Below are positions 52,876 through 63,945 of a DNA stretch of 64,000 nucleotides, piece by piece. Positions within the stretch are counted from its first letter, which is position 1. The number at the start of each line of letters is the position of its first letter. The translations under genes and the position numbers were made by a program. Source of the DNA: Micromussa lordhowensis (Eukaryota > Cnidaria > Anthozoa > Scleractinia > Lobophylliidae); the NCBI GenBank assembly GCA_964020085.1, contig OZ026601.1:14008118-14072117 (forward strand), read 5' to 3'. Under the pieces are notes generated by a model that was not told where the DNA came from, did not search any database, and worked only from the letters and a program-made list of their open reading frames with translations.

Positions 52876-54205
52876 GTATCCTATGTGACTCTCTATATGA
52901 AGAGGGGGTTTATCTTATTAGCATTTAAGCATTTAAGGGCATCCTTGTTTAAAATGCCTTATGAGCATGTTACAATTGTAGGAAACACCTCCCAGGCATG
53001 TTTAGACAGTAGGTGCTGGTTGTCATTTAGTCGCCCAAATTATTTCAGTGTCCACTGTCACTTCAAAAAGTGATATTACGCTCAGGCAATTATATGATTA
53101 ATGCCAGTAGCGATTGGGGTGCTCATGATCCCTTCCACACATCCATGTTCTATCCAGATGATTGGTCTCAGACTGGAGTGATCGTGAGCAATTGTATGTG
53201 AACTTCTTTCTCACTGGGAGATGATCAAAGCAATCCAAACTGTCCCACAGTACATCAATATTATCCAGAACTCAACACGGCCTCACAGCCCACATGGCTG
53301 CCAAAACAGTAGAGGTGTTGTTCATGGAAGAAGTCCAAAAATACTAGTGTTTAAGCCATCCAATATTTTCGCTTGTGCGCAGTTGGTTTAAATGGGTTAT
53401 GTGACTGAATATTATGTGACTTACGACCATAGCCCTAGATGGGTCTAGGGCTGGGTTCCAGTTTCTGTAATCAGTCATTTTTTTAAGGGATGGGGGGATT
53501 GGCCCCATGCCCAACCCCCAACATGGAGGGCCAGGGTTTTCTGTCAGGGTGTCCTTCCATTAGCCACAATGTCCCGTTATTTGAGGCACTGGATACCCGC
53601 CTTTTGCTGTTGTCGCTCAGCTGCAGTACAACTGCATTACCAGGGTTATGATGAAGACATGCAACAACCGACTTGGTGGCAGAGCCTATGACACGGTGGG
53701 AATTTTCTGGCATTTACAAGTACACCAGTGCACTCCACCAGGGCCCCTTACCACCCTTCAACCCCAAAAACTGGGGAATATCCAAGTGATATTCCACAAT
53801 TTTCATAACCTCAGGTGTTGCGAGTTCTGGCCTTGACCGCATACATACTTCGTTTCTGCCTGTCAAATATATGTATTTTCCTTTCTACATTTAATACAAA
53901 AATCTGTACTTCAAGTTAATTGCCAACCACTTGTTCATCAATTCATTTTACTTACCTAGTTTGTCAATCGATCAATCAATCAGTAAATACCATTTATTTA
54001 TATAGAGCAAATTGTCAATTTAAGTACTTGTTTAGTTCAGATGTTTAATTTGAAAAACAGCATAAACACAATTAACTTAATTAGGCAAAAAAATTTACTC
54101 AGAACAGTAAGAAAAATAAACAGGCTTAGTAGATAGAAGAAAATTAATATGCTCTACCTTGGCTACAATATGCAGAGAAGAAAACAAAGAAAAAACAAGA
54201 AAGAA
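52876..54205 (+). other. CEP70-like intron 3, first part
   Basis: No gene. A minus-strand frame at 53483-53713 (GHPDRKPWPSMLGVGHGA) looks like a dispersed repeat family fragment but could not be named. Confidence 0.4.
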
Positions 54206-54270
54206 AAACCAATGTGTGGATGCGCCCCAGAATTATTTTCTATTTAACAAAAATGTGTTGCCCTCTGTAT
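54206..54270 (+). repeat. Left copy of ~60-bp inverted repeat
   Basis: CCAATGTGTGGATGCGCCCC through AACAAAAATGTGTTGCCC, inverted at 57605-57668 with several changes. Both copies translate to NQCVD-x-P-x-NYFL-x-NK, so they may be duplicated coding DNA of a Polinton-like element. Confidence 0.7.
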
Positions 54271-54609
54271 ACACAACTATGGGATGCGCAGCAATGGACC
54301 AATTGATAAAAGCCAAAACAAGCCAAAACCTTACAAGGGCAAACAAAGAGGACAAGCATTGTGGTGGAGTTTTGGTGTGCAGAATTATTTGTGACAGATA
54401 ATGTTGTTAAAATGATGAAACAGATGGATTCACAGCATCTTGCTAAATCTCTTTTATAAAAATAATATGTAAAAAATAAATAAAAGCAAATTGAACAAGA
54501 GTCAACATATTGCATAACATGATGGAACTCCGATAAACTTACAACGTCGTTGACAGGCTACCACAAGACAGGCGCAACTGGCCAGCAGTTAAAACCTTCC
54601 AGGAGCAAG

Positions 54610-54790
54610 AAGAAAACAGCAAATGGCATGACATCCAGAAGGGAGTGTACAAGGTTCTCGAAGTTCAAGACCAAGGGTAGAACAAATATGGGCCATCAGT
54701 TGTGTTGAAACTGGAACAAGAAAAATGTCTGATAAGGTTTGTGTGGGTGCCAGCTTCGCTGGTGTACGCGATGTTGATTTCACTATGAAC
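54610..54790 (+). pseudogene. Short fragment of an element-associated protein
   Basis: Across two frames: GVYKVLEVQDQ, then NKYGPSVVLKLEQEK and VWVPASLV. The pattern I/V-L-x-V... K-Y/F-G-x-S-V-x-L-x-L ... V-W-x-P-x-x-L is seen in proteins linked to Polinton-like and other large invertebrate elements. Too short to assign a role. Confidence 0.35.
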
Positions 54791-55064
54791 TTGATTTAAC
54801 TCAGCGATTTTAATGACTGTAATTCAAGAAAACTACCGATTACAAATCTGTTGTCCCCGATCGACAACTTCAGTCAAACTCAACTGGCCACATGGGTCAA
54901 AGTTCATTACATATTCAGTTTCTTGCGTGATGTCACGCAACTCCAAAGAAAACGGTATCAACATTCTTCCCCTCCCAAGTTGCAGGGAGATCTGTAATTC
55001 GCACATTACATTTAACTGTTCTAAACTCATCTTTAGTTCAAACTAGAGAGCAATCAGTCATGAC

Positions 55065-55638
55065 TTAAATGTCTTGGATCTCAAGTGGAGAGATTCTGGT
55101 TATTGGTCGCTTTAGGACCTTGTCCTTGACTCGAACATCCACCACTCGCACTAGTCCATCCGGACCTGGATAGGTCTGCTCAATGCGTCCTACTTTCCAT
55201 TCCCGTCTGGCAGCATTAGGGTTGATAACTACAACCACGTCTCCAACCTGAATGTTATCTGCAGGAAAGAACCACTTTGGTCTCGATCCAATATGCGGCA
55301 AATACTCTCGCATCCACCGTTGCCAAACATGTCTCGTAAGCTCCTGCACTCTTCGCCAACGCTTCCTTGGGTTAAAAGGTGTGGTGTCAACACTCTCTGG
55401 TACAAAGTCGCCTCCCATCTGACCAACCAAAATGATTCGGAGTCAACACCGGTTCGTCATCGCTTACAGTTGTAAGAGGCCTTGAATTAAGTAGGCTTTC
55501 CACTCCGATGAAAATTGTTTCCAACTCCTGGTCGTTTACCTCTGCGCTACCGAGTACCGCAGCTATCGCACGTTTAGCTGACTTTATCATAGACTGTTTG
55601 GTGGGTCTGAACTCAAGTCTGAACTCATCAGACATCAT
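55065..55638 (-). pseudogene. BEL/Pao retrotransposon integrase C-terminus
   Basis: The minus strand reads KSAKRAIAAVLGSAEVNDQEL, VESLLNSRPLT and LTPNHFGW in one frame, then shifts near 55400 to DTTPFNPRKRWRRVQEL, RHVWQRWMREYLP, KWFFPADNIQVGDVVVVI, REWKVGRIEQTYPGPDGLVR and PITRISPLE. This is the integrase end plus the DUF5641-type domain at the pol C-terminus of BEL/Pao elements. One frameshift, no upstream pol. The LTR expected just left of 55065 was not identified. Confidence 0.82.
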
Positions 55639-55684
55639 ATCCTTTCCAATGATCTTTTTCTCCAGCGCAAGTGGGTAGCTATAG

Positions 55685-55729
55685 TGACTCTGAAGATGAC
55701 TTCCGCTCAGGTTGTCGAAACGTCAGTCA
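55685..55729 (+). ncRNA. Hammerhead-ribozyme-like motif (degenerate)
   Basis: Layout TGACT, CTGAAGATGA, a possible stem II region, CGAAACGTC, AGTCA. TGACT and AGTCA are perfectly complementary (stem I) and CGAAACGTC fits the compact stem III of Penelope-type hammerheads. The canonical CTGATGA core has three extra bases (CTGAAGATGA), so self-cleavage is doubtful; it may be a relic. Confidence 0.35.
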
Positions 55730-55814
55730 TCAACAACAGTTTTTCTCAGAACTACACTCACCTGGACGATCATACTATACGAACTACTGATACTCCTGGG
55801 TTCAAACCATTTAC

Positions 55815-57395
55815 TAAGTAAGTTATGTTATTTGTTGGTTTCTGCACATCATATCCTTCAACCAGCAGGCTTTTCACCTTTGCATGGTGCTTGCTCAACA
55901 TTGAGATGCCTCCACTCATTCCTCTCTCAACGAAAAGGTGCATGTCTTGATCTGTCAAGAGTTTAAGCTCCATGCCTGTCTTTTTCAGAAGAGCATCCCA
56001 ACTCAAGCCCAGTGAGCTATAGTAATGCGACGGCTCCAGCCTGTATTTGGCCATGCACACCTTTCTGAAGTTTTTGAAAACGTCTGCCAACAGCAACACG
56101 TCATTGGTCACATACAGATCATGATAATTGCCAAGGGTTTTGCACTCGAATGCTTCCCAAACCTTCTGCATGTGGTCATACTCTCCTTCCATAATGCTCT
56201 TGCCGTTCAGCTTCGAGTGAAATGCCTCTTTTGCAGGGAGCTTTCCCTCACCAAACCTTTCAAAACCATCCATGTATTTGCACAGATAAATTCCTTTTCT
56301 TTGTCTTTGTGCCTTTTCTCTGTTAGTTTGAAACACATGGGGTTGCTGCCTTTTACAAGAGAATCCAGGCTGCTCAGCAAGAAATTCACACTTTCAATGA
56401 ACCTAAGATTTCCCAGTGGGAATGAAGTGTATTTTTTCATGTTGTTTAGTATGCATTTCATTTTGCCCTGCACTCTCGACATTGTCTGCGTCAAAAGGTG
56501 CCCATCATAGCCTTTCAAGTTATGAAATACACCAGGGTTGGAACCGTTGCATTCATTGTACGCAGTCCCATGTTGTTTTTCTGTGATGGTGGCAATTGTC
56601 CTTCACTGAGTCTTTGGTTTTGCAGCAACAAAGGCTTGATGCAGAACAAACATGTCTTCAGGTCGTTTGCAATCCATTGGTCTATTTTATCTCTTCCTTC
56701 TCTTTCTTTCTCTCGACCAATGAATTTTAGTTTTCGAAGAGCCTTGTACATGTAGTAGCATCTTCTGTGGCTTTACCTGCCGGTGCCATGGTCATGCACA
56801 GAGACAGAGTCCAAGGAAAGATCCTTTATCAAACGTTTATTGCAAGTATTGCCGTTCGGTTGCATATTTGTGTTTTTGCCAATCTTTGGGCATCATCAAG
56901 AATGGCTTTTTGTTTGCCATGTCTTCTCTCATTCTTCTTTCTTCCTCTAAGATAGTGACAAGAAACACACAGACCACGTCTTCTCCTCTGTAAGTAACAA
57001 GGCCGAAAGAATCTCAGGCATTGGTTATCTCTGTTTTGGATGTTGATTATTGCTTTCTTGTTTTGCAGCATTTTTGGTAGAGGTATGTAGCTTCCTCCTG
57101 TAAATGGTTCATATCAGGTAATGTTGAAATACATGTACACATCCAAAATACCTTGTATCGCCTAGCCAGAACCCCTTTCCGACCATGCCTCTATTTTGCC
57201 TTTCACTTCATCAATGAAGCAGTCGAAGACGTCATTTATCGTTGCTTCATTGTTTCTGTTTAAAATTACTGGATCTCTCTGTTTGAAATAATGTTCCATG
57301 TATTGTGTTTCATCATTTCTGATGATTGAAAACTTAACAAGAAGTTCAAATTGTTTTTTGACACTTGGCAGGCTGGCGATTTCATTTTGAATCAA
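55815..57395 (-). pseudogene. Polinton/Maverick protein-primed DNA polymerase B, N-terminal half
   Basis: From the right, the minus strand reads EIASLPSVKKQFELLVKFSI, YMEHYFKQRDPVILNRNNEA, a segment with MLQNKKAIINIQNRDNQCLR, TCLFCIKP, FHNLKGYDGHLL, SFPLGNLRFIESVNFLLSSL, then the long frame ending at 55815 with GFERFGEGKLPAKEAFHSKL, LGNYHDLYVTNDVLLLADVF and GLSWDALLKKTGMEL. These are exonuclease-domain blocks of Polinton polymerases, including the D-x-x-L-L-A-D-V-F block with its metal-binding Asp. At least three frameshifts; the palm domain with its catalytic aspartates is missing beyond 55800. Confidence 0.8.
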
Positions 57396-57604
57396 ATTAG
57401 TAAATCTTGTTTTTTTGTTTGCACAAATTCCAGAAGATCAGCTTTGTAAGGATAACCTTCTGGGACAGCCCTTTTTCATACATGAAGCCATTCATCAAAA
57501 TTTTGTAAATGGTTGAGAGGTCTCTTTTGCCTTCTGTTCTCCTCTCTCAAATTGGCCCATAGAACAACTGTAGCATGTCAGATGAGAACCTCAAAGCAGC
57601 CATT

Positions 57605-57668
57605 TGATACCAGGGCAACACATTTGTTCAATAGAAAATAATTCGGGGGCGTATCCACACATTGGTTT
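57605..57668 (-). repeat. Right copy of ~60-bp inverted repeat
   Basis: Inverted partner of 54206-54270. Together they bracket the BEL and Polinton fragments. Confidence 0.7.
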
Positions 57669-57774
57669 TCTGGAGTGCAGTATTCTGGGGAACCCCCGGC
57701 CGCCACACTCATAGAACCCACCTTTTACATGTGTGTGACAACAAAGAACAAAAAAAAAACACAAAAAACAAGAA

Positions 57775-57990
57775 CTATAAGATTGGCCAGTGACTGTGCA
57801 TCATTACAAAGGGGTATTGATGACCTCATTGAATGGAGTACTACCTTGAAGCTGGCCTTCAGTGCAGATAAATGCTCGATATGCACAATACCAAGAAAAT
57901 GTGAACCTAATTATCCACGACTACATCATGGGAGTAAAAACACTGACGAGAGTGGACAATCATCATCATCATCATCATCATCATCATTAG
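57775..57990 (+). pseudogene. LINE RT fragment with (CAT)n tail
   Basis: The frame carries LASDCASLQRGIDDLIEWST then LKLAFSADKC, the L-x-x-D-L-x-x-L-x-x-W ... L-x-F-x-x-x-K-C block of CR1/Jockey-group RT. It soon meets a (CAT)n tract at 57960-57988 that looks like a 3' tail, so most of the 3' half is missing. Confidence 0.55.
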
Positions 57991-59740
57991 ACTGATGGTT
58001 TTCGGACTTTGTGACCTTGACTTTAAATGGTTCCTCCAAAGGCACAATTGTTTTATTTTCCAGTCAAAAGGTATCACAACTATCTATAGGCTAAGAAGTA
58101 TACTGTGTATAAAAATGATCGGAAATGGTTTAAACGGGTCTTTATGAAGTTATTTTTTAAGTCGATGAAGTCCTTTAGTCCACAAATCTAGTGGTAAAGA
58201 CTAAAATTAAGTGGTAAAATCCGATTTTTACCAATTCTGCGAGTTATCTAGATACCATTTAAGAGTTTCGCAGGTCATGACTTACCACAGACCTTTTTAT
58301 TTCCTCTTTTTTTCGAGCGATTGCAAACGCCACGATATGTGTTAATTGCGAAGGTAAAATTTTGCGAAGAATTTAAAAAGTGTGTTTTCAAACGCAAATC
58401 GAAATACGAAAGGCTGTATTCAATCGCTTAACGTGAAATTCACGTCAGTGGTAGTTATTAGTAATATCTAACAGTCTTTTAAATTAGAAGTGATAATATT
58501 TATGTTTATAATTTTTTTTCGAATTTTATTTCTGAGTACCCCTTATACCTACCGGGTCCCGTAGTCCACTTAATTACGCTTCAGATAGAAATATTAAAAT
58601 ATTTGGAGAACATTTTGACGAGAGAGCAGCGAATTGGAAAGGTGATAACGTTCAACAAAGTCAATGATGTAGCTCGAGTTTGGTAGCGTTTCGTAAAAAC
58701 CACGAGCCGGGAGATCCATATTTATTAATAATGAGGTCGCATTTTCCACGAAAGTTGCGCTGGATTCTAAAGGTCTCTACGTCCAAATATTTTCAATTTT
58801 GTCGTATTTTGAGGACATAAATGATCTCAGAGAGGTGTGAGGCACTTGAGGTAAGTTACGTTTCATGTTACTTTGGGGAGACCGTTACCAGAAACAACAA
58901 CAACAAAAATTAATGCACCCCTTAGGTTGAAAAGTTACAGCGTAAGTTTTTGTTACCGCTTTTTGCGTTCTCAAAGGTAAACTACAATACATCGATAAAA
59001 CCCAACGAACTTGCAATGATGTATCATGTTTGAAACCGAGGTACAGTGGCAACCGTATTTAAGGTACAAGAATGTTGTGGAAAAGTCCCTTGAACCCCCT
59101 TAAATAGACCAAAATGGGTGTGGCTCAGACTATGCTTGCCCCCTAAAATAGCCGATTCTTAAAAAGGCAACCAGTTCCAGGGACCACTTAATACTGGAGC
59201 TGATGTGATCTATATTACATCTATTTTGCGCGAAGTTTTATGAAATTATATACTGCTGTTAACACAATATGAACGTGTTTAAAGTAATTTTCTTTAATAG
59301 GTGGAGAATTTTGTTTGTTTTAAAACATTAGATTTCCATCCTGACCACCCTAAGTGAGACTCAAGTCAGCAATTTACACTCCCAATGGAAACGAAGGTTA
59401 ATAACAGATAAATTTACGTGCTGGTCATATTCGTTGGTTTAGTGCTTTTCACATCTTCAGATCTTCACGACACCTGCAGCTAATTAAATTAAGTATCAAA
59501 TAGTACTTGGTGGGGAAAAAGAAGCCATGGACAAGCGTTTTCATACGAACTGCAACTAGAAATTTAAAAAAATATATCCTATCTATGTGTACGTGTATAC
59601 TTATCAATCACAGAACATGATAAGAATGTAGTAAGGATATCAATGATAAACTCCTGACTGCGGTTATAGTTTTTCCCTTTTTTCACGTTTTGAAGGTCAT
59701 CATCTGTAATCTACTCCTTAACAGAGGCACGGCAAAAATG
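57991..59740. other. No supported gene
   Basis: AT-rich intronic DNA. GTCCACAAATCTAGTGGTAA-type words near 58180-58220 recur locally. No coding sequence or element end recognised. Confidence 0.5.
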
Positions 59741-60058
59741 GCTAATCATGCCACGAATTTGACAGAGTATTTTTAAAAAGGTGGGTGAAACAATGTCGGA
59801 AACACGATGGAAACACAATGTACGCTGTATTTTTTTTCCCGGCCGTTATATTTATTGACATTTTTGATAACGTGCTGCATTCAACAAAACACTGGAAGTG
59901 CTAATCATGCCACGAATTTTACAGAGTATTTTTAAAAAGGTGGGTGAAACAATGTCGGAAACACGATGGAAACACAATGTACGCTGTATTTTTTTTTCCC
60001 GGCCGTTATATTTATTGACATTTTTGATAACGTGCTGCATTCAACGAAACACCGGAAG
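59741..60058. repeat. Tandem duplication of a 159-bp unit
   Basis: 59741-59899 and 59900-60058 are nearly identical, differing at a handful of bases (for example CAACAAAACACTGG versus CAACGAAACACCGG). It ends next to the open frame at 60060. Confidence 0.95.
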
Positions 60059-60059
60059 T

Positions 60060-60439
60060 GCAAGGACATTTCCCAGAGTGCAGAGTGCAGACTGTTGGAC
60101 AAAGTGAGAGGATTGTACAGGTTCAAGAAATCTCAGGGTTCTCTTTTTGAAGACGTGGAGGCCAGCGATTGTAATGACAATGCGAGCGACTCGAACTCAA
60201 TTATAAGTCCGACTACAACTCAAGGAAAATCAAGAGTTTTCGAAGAAGAGGAGGTGATGGTCTTTTCAAACCTTTTTAAGGACTTGATTCAAGGCAGTCA
60301 AAAGATTGAATCGAAAGATGTTGTACAGCGATTGAACGACAGCGGCCATAAAGACATCATACAAAAATACTCTAAGCAGAAAGTTACTGACAAGATCAGA
60401 GGTCTTCGTGCAACTCACATAAGGCAGTGGAGAAAGTAA
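60060..60439 (+). CDS. Possible terminal exon, Myb/SANT-like C-terminal domain
   Basis: The frame runs 126 residues from CKDISQSAECRLLDKVRGL through an acidic Ser-rich linker to EEEEVMVFSNLFKDLIQGSQ, DVVQRLNDSGHKDIIQKYSK and VTDKIRGLRATHIRQWRK at the C-terminus. The last 65 residues look like a helical DNA-binding fold, similar to a C-terminal module in multi-copy cnidarian proteins. AATAAA lies at 60480, 41 bp after the stop. No upstream exon is identified; it could be a last exon or a retrocopy within the CEP70-like intron. Confidence 0.4.
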
Positions 60440-60898
60440 AGAAGAGCATTCCTGATTTCATGGTGAACGATCCGAAAAAAATAAATTAAAGAAAGACTTA
60501 TTTTAATAACTGAAAGAGAGCAGTTGTCTCGAACAAAATGCTTTAGTTTTCTGTGTCTTCTTTTTTTTTTTTGCGGATCATCTGCATGATTTCTGCCATG
60601 TTACTACTTCAAAAAGAAGAGATAGTTAAATTGATACTTTTTGCACAGGTTCAAAAATTGTCAGAGTTCTCGTCTTATTTACCATTATCTTGTAACTTAT
60701 CGCGCATAGCCACCGTTCTATACATGCATGTTGTGTTTTTACATTTTATTATGCCCATCAAAAAACGGGGCCAAGCTTAAGGTTTAAGGTATTCGCAGAG
60801 ATCTTCGTTACCTTTTTTGTGCGTCCGGCACGATACCTGTTTGAGTTTCACTTAGCTAGGAGTTCTGTTTTGTTCTGTTGCCGACTCAGGCAGTAGTT
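60440..60898. other. No gene; putative 3' UTR
   Basis: AATAAA at 60480. Otherwise T-rich, nothing recognised. Confidence 0.45.
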
Positions 60899-61076
60899 CA
60901 ATAGGCCACTTCCGAAGTTCCCTGGACCTTTGTATCAGAACGAGGGTAAATGCTCAGCCACTAATACGGAAATAATTTTTCATTCTCATGCAAATAAAAC
61001 TCACTTTCACAAAAAAGGTTGTGCACTTAGCCTCATTTTGAAAGTGAGAACTTTTGGAACTCAGAAGTGGCCTATA
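60899..61076. mobile_element. ~178-bp MITE
   Basis: Inverted ends: AATAGGCCACTTCCGAAGTT on the left and AACTCAGAAGTGGCCTATAGG on the right (given here to its ends), with an inner inverted pair CTCACTTTCA / TGAAAGTGAG. No coding capacity. Target duplication unclear. Confidence 0.72.
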
Positions 61077-61614
61077 GGTTTAGGATGTTTTGTGGATTGA
61101 TCACCTTGAAATTTATAGAATGGTACTGCCTCGTTAATCGATTTTTTGGTCATGTTTAGTTCTTGTAACTTGTAGTGTCCTGCCGTCGTTTATGTATACG
61201 AACAATCTGTTGCGCACGGATTTATAAGTATCAAAAACCAGCTTGATGTTACTTTTTGCGCAGGAGTGGTTTTCGATAAATTGAAACGTTAACAACTCGT
61301 TTTTCGTCAAACACAACAAAGGGGATCGTTGGAAACCAATGTAAACATAACAGAAACAAGCAGAAACAGCAAACGCAGAATGAAGATATGTTGTACATTT
61401 TTGTAACTACGATGAAATCATACAGTGCCAATACATATATAAATTACTTTTAATGTTCAACCTGAAGCCACTCTAGCGCATTTTCATATTTTTTGTCCGC
61501 AAATTCTACAATTTAACTACCCTATAGTACACTGTAGTAGAGTTCATTTTCACAGACAGTGGCCGAAACAATAAATTTGCTATTGAAAGCCACTCTAACC
61601 CATTTTCCTATTTT
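61077..61614. other. No supported gene
   Basis: Short frames only; nothing recognised. Confidence 0.5.
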
Positions 61615-62119
61615 TCTCAAATGCTGTTCTCATTGCATTGTTTCATGGAAAAAAATAACTGAAGTAAAGGATAATTTTTGTTATACACTGCCGTCATAGA
61701 TTGTAATTACACTTCATTTTATAACGTAATAACTTTTCCTGGTCTTCGCTCTTTTTTTTTTTATTATGAATATCTTTCTGACAAACATTATTTACAACAT
61801 AATGAGACAATAAAGTACACTTGAATACACTACTTACAATACAAAAGAACATAAAACTCTAGTTCAGAACTATTTAAATATTACAAAATTATTTCTACTA
61901 CCTACGTAAGGAAATACAGATATCTACCTTTAGAACACTAAAAAAGCAAAACGAGAAGATTAGACTACAGCGATGCCTATTGTTCTCAAATGCTGTTCTC
62001 ATTGCATTGTTTCAAGGAAAAAATAACGGAAGTAAAGGATAATTTTTGTTATACACTGTCGTCATAGACTAATTACACTTTATTTTATAAAGTAATAACT
62101 TTTCCTGGTCTTCGCTCAT
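61615..62119. mobile_element. LINE 3' fragment flanked by ~135-bp direct repeats
   Basis: 61615-61751 and 61984-62119 are direct copies starting TCTCAAATGCTGTTCTC. Between them is a ~230-bp segment starting with a T10 tract and containing CACTACTTACAATACAAAAG, like the 3' ends of the L1/Tx1 copies at 24.4 and 36.4 kb (minus strand). It reads as a LINE tail inserted with an unusually long target duplication, or inserted into one copy after a tandem duplication. Confidence 0.6.
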
Positions 62120-62279
62120 TTTGATCGTATTGTTCCCCGAAAGGCTGCTGAGTGATGGTCTCACAGTAACATGTATTCAGAAGTTTTGTTCAACTTGTGT
62201 TCTTCAAGTGCAATAGAACTCTGTCAAAAAAAGATGAATAAAATAGGGATGGTTAAGATAGTACAATAACATAGTCCTT

Positions 62280-62460
62280 AAGTCAACACAAAAAGTCGTC
62301 GAGTCCACAAGCAAAGACGCTGAGTCCACAAAAGGTCCTCAAGTCCACTTTGCCGTAAGTCCCTAAGTCAACTCCAAGTCTCAAAGTCAACACCATGGTC
62401 CTTAAGTCCACATTTGCGAGTCGCTGAGTCCACAAAAAAGGGTCCAAAGTCCACCATCAA
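62280..62460. repeat. Degenerate tandem repeat, GTCCACAA / AAGTC words
   Basis: About nine units of roughly 18-22 bp containing CCTTAAGTC, GAGTCCACAA or AAGTCCAC. Confidence 0.75.
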
Positions 62461-62462
62461 TC

Positions 62463-62640
62463 TAATCATCATCATTATCATCATCATTTATTAGAATAAT
62501 AATAAGACAAATTTACAAATTTATACAACCCGCATGTAGCAAAGCTAATCGGGGCGGGTTGTATAATTAAAGCTTACAATAAGATTTAGCAAAAGTACAT
62601 CAATGATAAAATTAGGTAAATAAATACATAAATAATCAGC
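62463..62640 (-). mobile_element. CR1-like LINE 3' untranslated end with hairpin
   Basis: A strong stem (CAACCCGC / GCGGGTTG, 62526-62564) enclosing AGCAAAGCTAATCGG, followed on the minus strand by an ATGATG-type tail (62463-62490). Same hairpin architecture as 24784-24824, including the loop word GCTAATC. Confidence 0.6.
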
Positions 62641-63945
62641 GTGACAGGGTTGTATATAAGAGCCGGCAGCCGGCAAAGTTCGCCGGCTTCTCTGCCAGGT
62701 TTCGCCGGCTACTTTCATTGCTTCACAAGCCAAGATATGTCGAGGAGATGATGTTTATCAGGTCTAAAGTACTTGGGCTCAATAAAAAAAAATGCAGTAC
62801 TTATCTTTTCCGAAAAACATATAAAAGACTCGAGGGCATTCTAAAAACGTTATGCTTGAGACTGTCTTTTCGAACAAATCTTGCTGCGGTGGCGGGAAAG
62901 TACGAACTCTGAATACAATTTGTTGTCCGCCATATTGGATCTAGATAATTAGTGCGAGCAGGAAACTGGGAAAGAGTAATCTTTGTGCATGACTATCAGC
63001 ACGAAATTCGGAAACCAACGAGGACAAAAACGGAAGCAATTGACCTTAGACCTTTTTTGTCAAGGTAAACGACAACCAAAAGAGACAAGTACAAGTGAAG
63101 GTGTGTACCCATTTTTAATAAATTGGCCAAGAAAATAAGCTTAATATTAATTCGCCAGCAAATCGACCAAAACCTTCAAGAACAAAATAATTAGATGTTT
63201 ACAGTATCATCAAATATTAAGTGAAATCATTGTTTTAATCTTTTTGTAAGCTTTAGCATCATTGATCTGAACGAAAACGTCGAAAGTTTAATTTACTATT
63301 CCTTCTGTGAAGAAACGTAGAGCTTTATTGGCCTCCGTCAAATCACCGTGAATGGGAAAGCTTTTTGTCGCTTCTTGCGACCATGATCAAGGTGCGTACA
63401 GTGCTTGCATGGGAATCTGATGGCAAATAACTTTTTCCAAAATTTAAGTTTTCACGATTTGTGAATCAAAACGTTAAAACACTAGGTGGAAGATTGTATT
63501 CACCAAGTTTGAAGGATTTAGCTTTCCTAGAAGCCGCTGAGCTAAGTTTTTTAAATTTTCCATACATCTGTCTTTAATTTTTTTTTCCGCGAACCGCGTC
63601 TAGACGTCCTCCAAGTGTGTGCCATGTTTACAAGCTGTCAAGTGGCAATATTTGCCAGGCTCGTTAGCTAAAGAAAAACCACCAAAAAGATATCATCCCA
63701 CTTTTGGTTTGTACGGTTGCAATGTTAAAATGTTGCGATGTCTTTCTTTGAGTAACATGGTTTACACAGTATAATTGCAGCTTAATTCATTCCTGTAATG
63801 TCTAAGTTTTATGGCTCAAAATGCCAGGAAATGCGTTTTCCAGCGTTCCAGTTTTCAAAAATTTTCACAAACCTCCGCCTACTTAAAAACTTATATACAA
63901 CCCTGCGTGACCTTGAATTTCTCATCACATCACATATTTGCACAG
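62641..63945. other. No supported gene
   Basis: AT-rich. Contains a GCCGGC-rich palindrome near 62663-62710 and CCGCCATATTGGAT at 62928. No coding sequence recognised. Confidence 0.5.
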
